A stretch of 64,000 nt of DNA from Leifsonia sp. Root227. Lineage in GTDB: Bacteria; Actinomycetota; Actinomycetes; Actinomycetales; Microbacteriaceae. Where the stretch lies: the NCBI RefSeq assembly GCF_001428745.1, contig NZ_LMIO01000002.1, positions 891,533 through 955,532 of the forward strand. Direction: 5' to 3'. Positions 38,316-48,665 of this stretch are shown here, piece after piece; the first letter of the stretch is position 1, and the number at the start of each line of letters is the position of its first letter. The notes below the pieces were generated by a model. The model ran no database searches and had not been told where the DNA came from. It saw only the letters and a program-made list of their open reading frames with translations. The position numbers were made by a program, and so were the translations under genes.

Positions 38316-39274
38316 TCGTCGATCTGCCCGACACCACGACGAGCAACATCTCGAAGGCGCTCGTCAAGATCCGCGAGGAGGGTGGCGCCGTCGCCCTCGG
38401 CCGCGTCCTCACCCTGGTGATCGCGACCCACCTCGGCCAGGAGGAGGAGGCCATCGAGGCCGCCAACGACGCCTCTCGCGAGCACCCGATGCGCGTGATC
38501 GTCGTCTCCACCGAAGAGGAGCGCACCTCCAACGGCGATGGCCGGCTCGATGCGCAGATCCGCGTCGGCGGCGACGCCGGGGCCAGCGAGGTCATCGTGC
38601 TCCGCGCGTACGGAGAGACCGCGAGCGACGAGGAGGGCCTGGTCACCGGGCTCCTGCTCCCCGACGCGCCCGTCGTCGTCTGGTGGCCGGGGATCGCTCC
38701 GTCCGTCGTCTCGAAGTCGCCGCTCGGCCGCATCGCTACCCGCCGCATCACGGACGCATCCGCGCAGCCGGACCCGCAGGAGGCACTTCGTCACCTGGCG
38801 AAGACGTACGCCCCCGGCGACACGGACTTCGCCTGGACCAGGCTCACCCTGTGGCGCGCGCAGCTCGCCGCCGTGCTCGACCAGCCGCCGTACGAGCCGA
38901 TCACCGCCGTCGAGGTCGCAGGGGCGGCGGACTCCCCGTCGACCATGCTGCTCGCGTCCTGGCTTGCCCTGCAGCTGCAGGTGCCCGTGCAGTACGACCT
39001 GACCTCGCGTGCGACCGGTTCCAGCGGCATCCACGGTGTCCGCATGGAGCGCGCATCCGGCGTCATCGAACTCGAACGCGAGATCCCGAACGTGGCAAGG
39101 CTGTCGCAGCCGAACCAGCCGACGCACGACCTCTCGCTTCCGCGGCGCAGCCTCCGCGACTGCCTCGCCGAGGAATTGCGTAGGCTGGACCCTGATGATC
39201 TGTACGGTGAGGTGATCACCAAAGGCCTCGACCAGCTCGAGACCGCCGACAAGGGAGCGGGCGCGAAAGCATGA
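38312..39274 (+). CDS. opcA: Glucose-6-phosphate dehydrogenase assembly protein OpcA
   Basis: A 320-residue OpcA. The N-terminal VLTLVIATH, the central LLLPDAPVVVWWPG and PSTMLLASWLALQL regions are typical. It binds and activates Zwf in cyanobacteria and actinobacteria. A GGAGG site at 38302-38306 lies five bases before the ATG. It overlaps both neighbours by 4 bp. Confidence 0.95.
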   Translation: MIVDLPDTTTSNISKALVKIREEGGAVALGRVLTLVIATHLGQEEEAIEAANDASREHPMRVIVVSTEEERTSNGDGRLDAQIRVGGDAGASEVIVLRAYGETASDEEGLVTGLLLPDAPVVVWWPGIAPSVVSKSPLGRIATRRITDASAQPDPQEALRHLAKTYAPGDTDFAWTRLTLWRAQLAAVLDQPPYEPITAVEVAGAADSPSTMLLASWLALQLQVPVQYDLTSRATGSSGIHGVRMERASGVIELEREIPNVARLSQPNQPTHDLSLPRRSLRDCLAEELRRLDPDDLYGEVITKGLDQLETADKGAGAKA

Positions 39275-40041
39275 CCAACGAACGACGGGTGCTCGTCCAC
39301 CCCGACAAGCAGGCGCTCACCGGATCGGTTGCAGCTCGATTCCTCACCAAGACCGTCGACATCCTCGACGAACTCGACGAGGCGAACATCGCGCTGACCG
39401 GAGGCTCCGTCGGCATCGCCGTGCTGGAGGCGATCAACGAGTCCCCCGCCCGTGACAGCGTCGACTGGTCGAAGGTCCACTTCTGGTGGGGCGACGAGCG
39501 ATTCGTCGAGAAGGCCAGCGAAGACAGGAACGAGACCCAGGCCCGCGAGGCGCTGCTCGACCACATCGCTGTGCCGCCGGAGAACATCCACGCGTTCCCC
39601 GCGTCGGATGAGATCCCCGACATCGACGAGGCCGCCGCGGTGTACGCCGCCGAGCTGGAGGCGTTCGCGCCCGAGGGCGCCCGCGCTCCCCGGTTCGACA
39701 TCACCTTCCTCGGTGTCGGGCCGGACGGCCACATCGCGTCGCTGTTCCCGGACCGTGCCGGTATCCGGGAGACCGAGGCCACGGTGATCGCCGAGCGCGA
39801 CTCCCCCAAGCCGCCGCCGGCCCGCCTCAGTCTGACGCGTCCGGTGCTCAACGCGTCCGACCGCATCTGGCTGGTGCTCGCCGGAAGCGACAAGGCCAGC
39901 GCCCTCGGTCTCGCCCTCGCGGGCGCCAGCTACACCGAGGTCCCGGTCGCCGGGGCCAAGGGCCGCAAGCGCACGGTGTTCTTCGTCGACAAGGATGCGG
40001 CCGTCGACGTGCCGGAGAACCTGATCGCGCCCAGCTACTGA
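39271..40041 (+). CDS. pgl: 6-phosphogluconolactonase
   Basis: A 256-residue SIS-like lactonase hydrolysing 6-phosphogluconolactone, the product of Zwf. ALTGGSVGIAVLEAI, HFWWGDERFV and GVGPDGHIASLFP are characteristic. It is the last gene of the operon: its ATG overlaps the opcA stop and a bidirectional terminator follows. A gnd gene is not nearby. Confidence 0.96.
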   Translation: MTNERRVLVHPDKQALTGSVAARFLTKTVDILDELDEANIALTGGSVGIAVLEAINESPARDSVDWSKVHFWWGDERFVEKASEDRNETQAREALLDHIAVPPENIHAFPASDEIPDIDEAAAVYAAELEAFAPEGARAPRFDITFLGVGPDGHIASLFPDRAGIRETEATVIAERDSPKPPPARLSLTRPVLNASDRIWLVLAGSDKASALGLALAGASYTEVPVAGAKGRKRTVFFVDKDAAVDVPENLIAPSY

Positions 40042-40066
40042 GCTGACGCCGCGCGCGCCAACGACG

Positions 40067-40099
40067 AAGCCCCCACCAGTCTGAGACTGGCGGGGGCTT
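40067..40099. terminator. Bidirectional terminator between pgl and rbpA
   Basis: Arms 40067-40080 and 40086-40099 pair over 14 positions with one mismatch around a 5-base loop. The right side ends in TTT and the left side in AA, so it can work in both directions. Confidence 0.8.
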
Positions 40100-40113
40100 T
40101 GTGCTGTACTGCG

Positions 40114-40482
40114 CTAGTTGGTGGGGCTCAGCTTGCCGCGACGAGCACGGAGCTGGTTGAGCGCGTCCTCGAGGAGCTGCTCGGCTTCCTCCTCCGTGCG
40201 ACGTTCCTTCACATAGGCCAGGTGCGTCTTGTACGGCTCGAGCTTGGTGACCGACGGCGGGTTCTCCTTGTCGCGGCCGGCGGGCAGGCCCGACGACGGC
40301 GAGTCGATCACATCGGGGATCTCTTCCTCGGGGAGGTTGGCCGCGAAGTGGCGGACCGTCTCATTCCCGAGGGCGTCCCAGTAAGAGATGGTGATGCGCT
40401 CAGCGTGGAATCCACGATCCTGCTCCCCCATCGGGCCCGCGCCGACGCGCGAACCCCGAATTGCACTTCCTCCGGATGCCAT
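40114..40482 (-). CDS. rbpA: RNA polymerase-binding protein RbpA
   Basis: A 122-residue RbpA, a transcription factor specific to actinobacteria that binds RNA polymerase and the primary sigma factor and aids open-complex formation. The N-terminal SAIRGSRVGAGPMGE, the central beta-core (ITISYWDALGNETVRHFA) and the C-terminal TEEEAEQLLEDALNQLRARRG sigma-binding helix are clear. The core has no Cys zinc site. A GAGGAG ribosome-binding site precedes the ATG. Confidence 0.95.
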   Translation of the reverse strand: MASGGSAIRGSRVGAGPMGEQDRGFHAERITISYWDALGNETVRHFAANLPEEEIPDVIDSPSSGLPAGRDKENPPSVTKLEPYKTHLAYVKERRTEEEAEQLLEDALNQLRARRGKLSPTN

Positions 40483-40509
40483 GCTGCTCCTCGTGGTGAA
40501 CTAGGGCGC

Positions 40510-40761
40510 CTACGCGCCGGAATCGAACTTGGTGATGAGTCCGAGCACGACGATGCAGATGATCCAGACGAGCCCGAGAACCACGGTGATGCGGTTCAGG
40601 TTGCGCTCGGCGACACCGGATGCGCCGAGGTTGGAGGTGACGCCTCCGCCGAACATGTCGGAGAGACCACCACCGCGCCCCTTGTGCAGGAGGATGAGCA
40701 GCGTCAGCAGGAGGCTGGTGATACCCAGCAGGACCTGCAGGACGACCTGGAGAATTTGCAC
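40510..40761 (-). CDS. secG: Preprotein translocase subunit SecG
   Basis: An 83-residue membrane protein with two helices (about 2-25 and 55-76) and the conserved LLILLHKGRGGGLSDMFG loop. It is part of the SecYEG channel. The GTG at 40761 is chosen because GAAAGG lies six bases upstream; a longer reading from an ATG at 40782 would put that site inside the gene. It follows tpiA by 68 bp. Confidence 0.93.
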   Translation of the reverse strand: MQILQVVLQVLLGITSLLLTLLILLHKGRGGGLSDMFGGGVTSNLGASGVAERNLNRITVVLGLVWIICIVVLGLITKFDSGA

Positions 40762-40829
40762 GACGTACCTTTCGCAAAGCACCCGGACTCAGCGCCCGGG
40801 AAGACCAACGACCAGTATAACCGGTGGGG

Positions 40830-41633
40830 TCAGAGTCCGACGTGCTTCTGGTATCGCACGATGCTCGCGAACTCGGCGACATCGAGGCTCGCGCCTCCGA
40901 CGAGGGCTCCGTCGACGTTCGGCTCGCGCATGAAACTCGCGATGTTGCCGGACTTCACCGAGCCGCCGTAGAGGATGCGTGTCTTCGCAGCGACGTCCTC
41001 GCCGAGCACCTCGACCAGCACGGCGCGCAATGCGGCACAGACCTGCTCGGCCTGCTCGGGCGTCGCGGCCTGGCCGGAGCCGATCGCCCAGACGGGCTCG
41101 TACGCCACCACCAGGTCGGCGGCAGAGGAGACGTTCGCCAGAGCGGCGCGCAGCTGGGCGACGGGCACGGCGCTCGCGCCGTGGACCTCGAGGTCCTCCG
41201 CCGTCTCGCCGACGCAGATGATCGGCGACAGGTTGTGCGACAGCGCCGCAGCGACCTTGCCGGCGACCTGCTCGTCCGTCTCTCCGTGCAGCGTGCGCCG
41301 CTCCGAGTGACCGATGATCACATAGCGGCACTCGAGCTGCGCGAGGAAGGTCGCGGAGATCTCACCCGTGTACGCGCCGGACTCGTGCTCCGAGACGTCC
41401 TGCCCGCCGAAGGCGAGCGGGAGCTTGTCGGCCGACACCAGGGTCTGCACGCTGCGCAGGTCGGTGAACGGCGGGAACACCGCGACCTCGACACTGGCGA
41501 AGTCGTGGTTCGCGTCCTTGAGGCTCCACGCGAGCTTCTGGACGAACGCGATCGCCTGCAGGTGATCGAGGTTCATCTTCCAGTTGCCTGCGATGAGCGG
41601 CGTGCGCCGCACCGATGAGCTCACTGCTGCCAT
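40830..41633 (-). CDS. tpiA: Triose-phosphate isomerase
   Basis: A 267-residue TIM-barrel enzyme. GNWKMN holds the substrate lysine, IIGHSERR the catalytic histidine and AYEPVWAIG the catalytic glutamate. YGGSVKSGN is the C-terminal phosphate loop. Its start lies 13 bp inside pgk, so gap-pgk-tpiA is one glycolytic unit with translational coupling. Confidence 0.97.
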   Translation of the reverse strand: MAAVSSSVRRTPLIAGNWKMNLDHLQAIAFVQKLAWSLKDANHDFASVEVAVFPPFTDLRSVQTLVSADKLPLAFGGQDVSEHESGAYTGEISATFLAQLECRYVIIGHSERRTLHGETDEQVAGKVAAALSHNLSPIICVGETAEDLEVHGASAVPVAQLRAALANVSSAADLVVAYEPVWAIGSGQAATPEQAEQVCAALRAVLVEVLGEDVAAKTRILYGGSVKSGNIASFMREPNVDGALVGGASLDVAEFASIVRYQKHVGL

Positions 41634-42838
41634 CCGAGGACCTCCAGTCCCGGCAGGTGCTTGCCCTCGAGGAACTCGAGGCTCGCACCGCCACCCGTAG
41701 AAATGTGACCGAACTGGTCGTCTGAGAAACCGAGAGCGCGCACGGCGGCGGCGGAGTCGCCCCCGCCGACGACCCCGAGGCCGTCGATCTCGGTGAGCGC
41801 CTGCGCGACAGCCTTGGTGCCTGCGGCGAACGGTGCGAGTTCGAACACGCCCATCGGGCCGTTCCAGAACACGGTGCGTGCACCGCGGATGTACTCGCCG
41901 AACAGCGTGCCCGTCTCCGGGCCGATGTCGAGCCCGAGTCCTGCGGAGCCCCAGTCGGTGTTCTCGATGCCGTCGACGGGACGCACGACGTGCTCCGCAT
42001 CGGCACCGAACTTCGACGCCACCACGACGTCGCGCGGGAGCACGATCTCGACGCCCAGCTCCTTCGCCTTCGCGAGGTAGCCCTTGACGGTGTCGATCTG
42101 GTCGGCCTCCAGCAGGCTGGAGCCGACGGGGTGGCCGAGTGCCGCGAGGAAGGTGAAGAGCATCCCGCCGCCGATGAGCAGCGAGTCGACCCGCGGAAGC
42201 AGGTGGCCGATGACGCCGAGCTTGTCGGACACCTTCGAGCCGCCGAGGACGACGACGTACGGCCGCTCGGGGTTCTCCGTGAGGCGGTCGAGCACATCCA
42301 GTTCGGTGGCGATCAGCTGTCCGGCAGCGCTCGGGATGGCCTTCGCCAGCTCGTAGACGCTTGCCTGCTTGCGGTGCACGACGCCGAAGCCGTCGGAGAC
42401 GAAGGCGTCGCCGAACGCGGCGAGCTTCGCGGCGAATGCCTCGCGCTCGGCCTCGTCCTTGCTGGTTTCGCCGGGGTTGAAGCGGAGGTTCTCCAGCAGC
42501 GCGACGTCGCCGTCCTGCAGCCCGGCGACCGCGTCCTGGGCGCCGGAGCCGACGGTGTCCTTGGCGAAGGTCACCGGCTTGCCCAGCAGCTCCGAGAGCC
42601 GCTGGGCAACCGGCGCCAGGCTGTACTTCGCGTCCGGGGCGCCCTCCGGGCGTCCCAGGTGGGAGATGACGACCACCTTCGCGCCCTGATTGATCAGGGC
42701 GTTCAGGGTGGGAATCGACGCTCGCACGCGGCCATCGTCCGTGATCTGGCCGTCCTTCAGAGGGACGTTCAGATCACAGCGGACGATGACCACCTTGCCG
42801 GCGAGCGAACCGAGTGAATCAAGTGTGCGGAGCGTCAC
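41621..42838 (-). CDS. pgk: Phosphoglycerate kinase
   Basis: A 405-residue kinase making ATP from 1,3-bisphosphoglycerate. VIVRCDLNVPL, SHLGRPEG, PYVVLGGSKV and STGGGASLEFLEGK are family motifs. The GTG start at 42838 has an AGGGAA site upstream. It sits 15 bp after gap and overlaps tpiA by 13 bp. Confidence 0.97.
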   Translation of the reverse strand: MTLRTLDSLGSLAGKVVIVRCDLNVPLKDGQITDDGRVRASIPTLNALINQGAKVVVISHLGRPEGAPDAKYSLAPVAQRLSELLGKPVTFAKDTVGSGAQDAVAGLQDGDVALLENLRFNPGETSKDEAEREAFAAKLAAFGDAFVSDGFGVVHRKQASVYELAKAIPSAAGQLIATELDVLDRLTENPERPYVVVLGGSKVSDKLGVIGHLLPRVDSLLIGGGMLFTFLAALGHPVGSSLLEADQIDTVKGYLAKAKELGVEIVLPRDVVVASKFGADAEHVVRPVDGIENTDWGSAGLGLDIGPETGTLFGEYIRGARTVFWNGPMGVFELAPFAAGTKAVAQALTEIDGLGVVGGGDSAAAVRALGFSDDQFGHISTGGGASLEFLEGKHLPGLEVLGWQQ

Positions 42839-42853
42839 GTCGGTTCCCTGTCG

Positions 42854-43876
<1,023 letters not shown>

Positions 43877-43926
43877 TTACTTGATGGGCGCCCGACGGCG
43901 CGGTGTTGTGGGTATGGGGCGGACGG

Positions 43927-43960
43927 CGGTGTCCCGGGCGGCGAACCATCCGGGACACCG
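43927..43960 (-). terminator. Hairpin directly after sodA
   Basis: A perfect 11-bp stem (43927-43937 with 43950-43960) and 12-base loop begin six bases past the sodA stop. No U-run follows. Its place suggests termination of sodA, separating it from gap. Confidence 0.6.
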
Positions 43961-43966
43961 TTCCCG

Positions 43967-44593
43967 CTATGACAGTAGCAGCAGGCCGGAGGTCTTCTCG
44001 CGCGCCCTGGTGAAGCGCTCCTGAACGTCGCCCCAGTTGGTGATGTTCCAGAATGCCTTGACGTAATCCGCCTTCACATTCACGTAGTCCAGGTAGAACG
44101 CGTGCTCCCACATGTCGAGGAGGAGCAGCGGAACCGTGGCCGCCGCGAGGTTGCCCTGGTGGTCGTAGAGCTGCTCGATGATGAGCTTCTGCCCGAGCGA
44201 GTCCCAGGCCAGGATCGACCAGCCCGAGCCCTGGATGCCGAGGGCGGATGCGGTGAAGTGCGCACGGAACTTGTCGAACGATCCGAAGAACTCGTCGATC
44301 GCGGCCGCGAGCTCGCCGGTGGGCTTGTCGCCGCCGTCCGGCGACAGGTTGTTCCAGAACACCGTGTGGTTGACGTGACCCGCGAGGTTGAACGCGAGGT
44401 CTTTCTGGAGCTTGTTGACGTTGCCGAGGTCATCGGCGTCGCGCGCCTCTGCCAGCTTGGCGATGGCGGTGTTCGCACCGTCGACATACGCCTTGTGGTG
44501 CTTGTCGTGGTGCAGCTCCATGATCCGACCACTGATGTTCGGCTCAAGCGCCGAGTAATCGTATGGAAGGTCTGCGAGCGTGTAGTCAGCCAT
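43967..44593 (-). CDS. sodA: Superoxide dismutase, Mn/Fe type
   Basis: A 208-residue Mn/Fe superoxide dismutase. The metal ligands are His28, His76 in AGHVNH, and Asp160 and His164 in [17 protein letters not shown] carries the active-site His145 that marks mycobacterial and other actinobacterial forms; this does not tell iron from manganese. There is no signal peptide. An AGGAGATG ribosome-binding site precedes the ATG. The gene is flanked by hairpins and has its own -10 candidate, so it is likely controlled separately within the whiA-gap region. Confidence 0.96.
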   Translation of the reverse strand: MADYTLADLPYDYSALEPNISGRIMELHHDKHHKAYVDGANTAIAKLAEARDADDLGNVNKLQKDLAFNLAGHVNHTVFWNNLSPDGGDKPTGELAAAIDEFFGSFDKFRAHFTASALGIQGSGWSILAWDSLGQKLIIEQLYDHQGNLAAATVPLLLLDMWEHAFYLDYVNVKADYVKAFWNITNWGDVQERFTRAREKTSGLLLLS

Positions 44594-44614
44594 TACTCAT
44601 CTCCTCATGTGGTT

Positions 44615-44662
44615 CCCGGCGCGATCGGTTCGCGCCGGGCTTCGAGCGACGTTTCCAGTCTA
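44615..44662 (-). promoter_or_regulatory. sodA promoter and leader hairpin
   Basis: TAGACT on the minus strand (44657-44662) is a likely -10. Between it and the start, a perfect 10-bp stem (44615-44624 with 44630-44639) with a 5-base loop ends 21 bases before the ATG. It could protect the sodA message or regulate translation; alternatively it ends whiA transcription. Confidence 0.5.
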
Positions 44663-44709
44663 CTGAGCGCAACGGTCTTGGCCACCGGTTGCTTCCCCAG
44701 GGTGAGGGG

Positions 44710-45690
44710 CTATACCTCGTCGAGGTCCGACGGCAGGTTGGCCTCCGTGCCGGGGATGCCGAGGTCGACGGCCTTCTTGTCCGCCATGGCGAGCAGCCGG
44801 CGGATGCGGCCGGCGACAGCGTCCTTCGTCATCGGCGGGTCGGCGTGGTGGCCGAGCTCGTCGAGGCTCGAGTCGCGGAAGTTCAGGCGAAGCTCACCGG
44901 CGTAGCGCAGGTGGTCAGGAACGTCGTCGCCCAGGATCTCCATCGCGCGCTCGACGCGGGCGCAGGCGGCGACAGCGGCCTGGGCGGAGCGGCGCAGGTT
45001 GGCGTCATCGAAGTTCACGAGACGGTTCGCCGTCGCGCGCACCTCGCGGCGCTGGCGCAGCTGCTCCCAGTTCTCGACGGTCTTGGCAGCGCCCATGTGG
45101 ACGAGCATCGCGCTGATGGCGTCGCCGTCGCGGATCACGACGCGGTGCACTCCGCGCACCTCGCGCGCCTTCGCGGCCACGCCGAGGCGGCCTGCGGCGC
45201 CGACGAGGGCCATCGCCGACTCGTTGCCGGGGCAGGTGATCTCCAGGGCGGCGGAACGGCCGGGGTCGGTGAGCGAGCCGTGGGCGAGGAACGCACCGCG
45301 CCAGACGGCGGCGAGCTCGTCGCGGGAACCAGTGGTGAGGCGGTTCGGGAGGCCGCGGATCGGCCGGCGGCGCGCATCCAGCAGGCCGGTCTGACGGGCG
45401 AGCGTCTCCCCGCCGTCGAGCACGCGGACCAGGTACTGGCTGGTGCGGCGGAGGCCGGAGGCAGAGATCACGGAGACCTCGCTGCGAACGCCGTAGAGCT
45501 CTGCCAGGTCTTTCCTGACCCTGCGGGCCAGCTCTGGCGTGTCCAGCTCGCTCTCGACGGCGATGCGGCCGCTGATCAAGTGCAGCCCACCGGAGAACCG
45601 CAGGATGGTCGCGAGTTCGGCTGCCCGGACGGTGGTCTTACTGACCTCGACCTTCGTGAGTTCGTCTTTGACGTCGGCGGTGAGAGCCAA
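44710..45690 (-). CDS. whiA: DNA-binding protein WhiA
   Basis: A 326-residue WhiA with an N-terminal LAGLIDADG-like part (about 15-200, [13 protein letters not shown] start, [11 protein letters not shown]) and a C-terminal helix-turn-helix ([33 protein letters not shown]). In Streptomyces it acts with WhiB on division and sporulation genes; in other actinobacteria it influences cell division. The start appears to be TTG at 45690, supported by AAAGGAAC six bases upstream. No yvcK gene lies between it and rapZ. Confidence 0.95.
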   Translation of the reverse strand: MALTADVKDELTKVEVSKTTVRAAELATILRFSGGLHLISGRIAVESELDTPELARRVRKDLAELYGVRSEVSVISASGLRRTSQYLVRVLDGGETLARQTGLLDARRRPIRGLPNRLTTGSRDELAAVWRGAFLAHGSLTDPGRSAALEITCPGNESAMALVGAAGRLGVAAKAREVRGVHRVVIRDGDAISAMLVHMGAAKTVENWEQLRQRREVRATANRLVNFDDANLRRSAQAAVAACARVERAMEILGDDVPDHLRYAGELRLNFRDSSLDELGHHADPPMTKDAVAGRIRRLLAMADKKAVDLGIPGTEANLPSDLDEV

Positions 45691-45747
45691 TCGTGTTCCT
45701 TTTCTGTCGAACGGCCTGTCGTGGGGCCGTGGAGGGTGTGGCCGGCT

Positions 45748-46623
45748 TCATTCACGGCCGAGGTCGCGGTGTTTTGTGTTCACCGCGAGCCCTGGGATCT
45801 CTTTCAACCGGGCGGCGAGCTCTTCCGCAATCGCCACGGACCGGTGTTTTCCCCCGGTGCAGCCTACCGCGATCGTGGCGTGCCTTTTGTTCTCGCGCTG
45901 GTAGCCGTCCAGGATCGGGCGCAGTGCGGACACGTATGCGTCGATGAACTCCTGCGCTCCCCGCTGCTCCAGGACGAAGTCGCGCACCACGGCGTCGAGG
46001 CCGGTGAACGGGCGCAGCTCCGGGTTCCAGAACGGATTGGGCAGGAAGCGGGCGTCCGTCACCAGGTCGGCGTCCGCGGGGAGGCCGTATTTGAAGCCGA
46101 AGCTCATCAGCGTGACCTGGACGCCTGCGGTGTTCTCCGCCGCGAACGTCTCCGTGATGTTGGTGGCGAGCTGGTGGATGTTCAGATCCGAGGTGTCGAC
46201 GATGATGTCGCTCGCCTCGCGGATCTCCCGCAGCCTGGTGCGCTCCGCGGTGATGCCGTCGAGGATCGTGCCGTCGCCCTGCAGCGGGTGCGGCCTGCGC
46301 ACCTGCTCGAACCGGCGCACCAGCACGGCGTCCGTCGCCTCCAGGAACAGCACGCGCACCTTGGTGCCCTCGCGCAGGCTCTGGATGAGGTCGCGCAGGT
46401 CGACGAAGAAGTTCCGGCCCCGCACATCCACCACGGCGGCGATGCGCGGAAGCCCGGACTCTGCGCGATTCGCGAGCTCGATCAGGGGGCGAAGCATCTG
46501 GGGAGGAAGGTTGTCGACCACGTACCAGTCGAGGTCTTCGAGTGCGTTCGCGACCGTGGACCTCCCCGCTCCCGACATCCCGGTCACGATCAGCACTTCC
46601 TGCTGCTCGGTGTCGGTGCTCAT
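45748..46623 (-). CDS. rapZ: RapZ-family nucleotide-binding protein
   Basis: A 291-residue P-loop protein. Walker A is GMSGAGRS (15-22), [10 protein letters not shown] and DTSDLN follow, and the C-terminal domain contains GCTGGKHRS. In E. coli RapZ guides RNase E to a small RNA; in Gram-positives the role is uncertain. It is in the conserved uvrC-rapZ-whiA order. A GGAGG site precedes the ATG. Confidence 0.95.
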   Translation of the reverse strand: MSTDTEQQEVLIVTGMSGAGRSTVANALEDLDWYVVDNLPPQMLRPLIELANRAESGLPRIAAVVDVRGRNFFVDLRDLIQSLREGTKVRVLFLEATDAVLVRRFEQVRRPHPLQGDGTILDGITAERTRLREIREASDIIVDTSDLNIHQLATNITETFAAENTAGVQVTLMSFGFKYGLPADADLVTDARFLPNPFWNPELRPFTGLDAVVRDFVLEQRGAQEFIDAYVSALRPILDGYQRENKRHATIAVGCTGGKHRSVAIAEELAARLKEIPGLAVNTKHRDLGRE

Positions 46624-46659
46624 CAGCCTTGTCCTCCGCTCGAAAGGTGTCCCCCAAGA

Positions 46660-48657
46660 CTAGCGACTGGCGAGTCGTTCATGGATGGCCGCCGCCAGGG
46701 TCGGACCCACTCCGCGCACATGCGCAATCTCGTCCGGCGTCGCCTTCCTGAGCTGCGCGACCGACCCGAAGTGCTTCAGCAGCTCCTTGACCCTCGACGG
46801 CCCGAGTCCGGGGATCTCGCCGAGCACGGAACCGATGTCGCGCTTGCGCTTCGCGCGCTGGTAGGTGATGGCGAACCTGTGCGCCTCGTCGCGGATGCGC
46901 TGGATGAGGAAGAGGGCGTCGCTGTTGCGCGGGAGGATGACGGGGAAGTCGGAGTCCGGCAGCCAGATCTCCTCGAGACGCTTGGCGATGCCGACCAGCT
47001 GGATGCCCTGAACACCGGACTCCTCGAGCGCCCGCCTGGCCGCCGCGACCTGCGGCTGCCCGCCGTCGACGATGAGCAGGTTGGGCGGGTACGCGAACTT
47101 CTTGCGCCGTTTCTCCGCCGCCTCGGCGAGCTCTGCGTCGATGTCGATCGACGGGTCGTCTCCGTCGTTGGCGGAGTCGGCGGCATCCACCGGCGGCTCC
47201 GCCTGCTGCTCGTCGGCGTCGGCGAACTCCGCTTCCGGGTTCTTGAGGTAGGCCAGCCTGCGCGTGATGACCTGGTAGATCGACTCGGTGTCGTCCGTGG
47301 ACTCCGGGATGCTGAACCGCCGGTACTGGTCTTTGCGCGGCAGGCCGTCCTCGAACACGACCATCGACGCGACGATGTTCGTGCCGCTGAGGTGCGAGAC
47401 GTCGTAGCACTCCATCCGGAGCGGGGCGTCGGCCATGCCGAGCGCATCCTGGATGTCGTTGAGCGCCTTGGACCGCGCGACGAAGTCCGAGCTGCGCCTG
47501 GTCTTGTAGAGCACGAGGGCGTTCTTCGCGTTCATCTCGACCGTCTGGGCGAGCGCCGCCTTGTCGCCACGCTGTGCGACACGCAGCTCGACGCGGCCGG
47601 AGAGCCGTCCGCGCGACGCAGCAGGGTCGCCGATCTCCTGCCTGCGCGCCGTCAGCCACTGCTCGAGTTCGACGGCGTCGTCCGGGAGCTCCGGCACCAG
47701 GATCTCGCGCGGCGGCGCATCCGCGCCCTCGTAGGCGTTCTGCACGACCGTCTCGACGAGGTCGCCGAGTTCGACGTCGAGTTCCTTGTCGACCACCCAG
47801 CTCCGCACACCGCGGATGCGGCCCCCGCGCACGATGAACTGCTGCACGGCGGCCGCCAGCTCGTCGTGCGCGATGCCGAACACGTCGGCATCCACGTTGT
47901 CGGGAAGCACGACGGCGCTCTTGCCCATCGCGGCCTCCAGCGCCTGGATGGCGTCGCGATGCCTGGCCGCCGCCTCGTAGTCCTGGATGCTCGCCGCCGC
48001 CTTCATGCGCTCGGTGAGCTGCCGGATGGCCTTGGTGTCGTTGCCCGCCATGAAGGAGACGAAGTCCTCGGCGAGCCCTCGGTGATCCTCGGGGCTGATC
48101 CTGCCGACGCAGGGCGCGGCGCATTTGCCGATGTCGCCGAGCAGGCAGGGTCGTCCCGTCAGCTCCGCCCGGCGGTAGACGCCGTCGGAGCAACTCCGCA
48201 TCGGGAACGCCTTGAGCATCAGGTCCACCGTGTCCCTGATCGCCCACACCTTCGTGTACGGGCCGAAGTACCGCGCATCCTTCACCCCGCGGTTGCGCGT
48301 CACCATCACCCTCGGGATGCGGTCCCCCAGCGTCACGGCCAGGTACGGGTACGACTTGTCGTCCCGGAACTGGACGTTGAACGGCGGGTTGAACTCCTTG
48401 ATCCAGGTGTATTCGAGCTGCAGGGCCTCGAACTCGGACGCGACGACCGTCCACTCCACGGAGGCGGCGGTGGTCACCATGCGCCTGGTGCGCTCGTGCA
48501 GGCTGCGGAGCGGCTGAAAGTAGTTGCTCAGCCTCGCGCGGAGGTTCTTCGCCTTGCCGACGTAGAGCACGCGCCGGTTGGCGTCGCGGAACCGGTACAC
48601 GCCCGGCTGGGTCGGGATCTCCCCGGCCTTGGGCCGGTAGCTGACGGTGTCTGCCAC
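46660..48657 (-). CDS. uvrC: Excinuclease ABC subunit C
   Basis: A 665-residue nuclease that makes both incisions in nucleotide excision repair. A GIY-YIG domain ([17 protein letters not shown], 19-35) is followed by a Cys-containing spacer, a UVR motif ([19 protein letters not shown]), an RNase H-like domain with [24 protein letters not shown] residues split across it, and a C-terminal helix-hairpin-helix ([15 protein letters not shown]). The GTG at 48657 lies eight bases after uvrA, so the two are cotranscribed. Confidence 0.97.
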   Translation of the reverse strand: MADTVSYRPKAGEIPTQPGVYRFRDANRRVLYVGKAKNLRARLSNYFQPLRSLHERTRRMVTTAASVEWTVVASEFEALQLEYTWIKEFNPPFNVQFRDDKSYPYLAVTLGDRIPRVMVTRNRGVKDARYFGPYTKVWAIRDTVDLMLKAFPMRSCSDGVYRRAELTGRPCLLGDIGKCAAPCVGRISPEDHRGLAEDFVSFMAGNDTKAIRQLTERMKAAASIQDYEAAARHRDAIQALEAAMGKSAVVLPDNVDADVFGIAHDELAAAVQQFIVRGGRIRGVRSWVVDKELDVELGDLVETVVQNAYEGADAPPREILVPELPDDAVELEQWLTARRQEIGDPAASRGRLSGRVELRVAQRGDKAALAQTVEMNAKNALVLYKTRRSSDFVARSKALNDIQDALGMADAPLRMECYDVSHLSGTNIVASMVVFEDGLPRKDQYRRFSIPESTDDTESIYQVITRRLAYLKNPEAEFADADEQQAEPPVDAADSANDGDDPSIDIDAELAEAAEKRRKKFAYPPNLLIVDGGQPQVAAARRALEESGVQGIQLVGIAKRLEEIWLPDSDFPVILPRNSDALFLIQRIRDEAHRFAITYQRAKRKRDIGSVLGEIPGLGPSRVKELLKHFGSVAQLRKATPDEIAHVRGVGPTLAAAIHERLASR

Positions 48658-48665
48658 CGCGTGCC

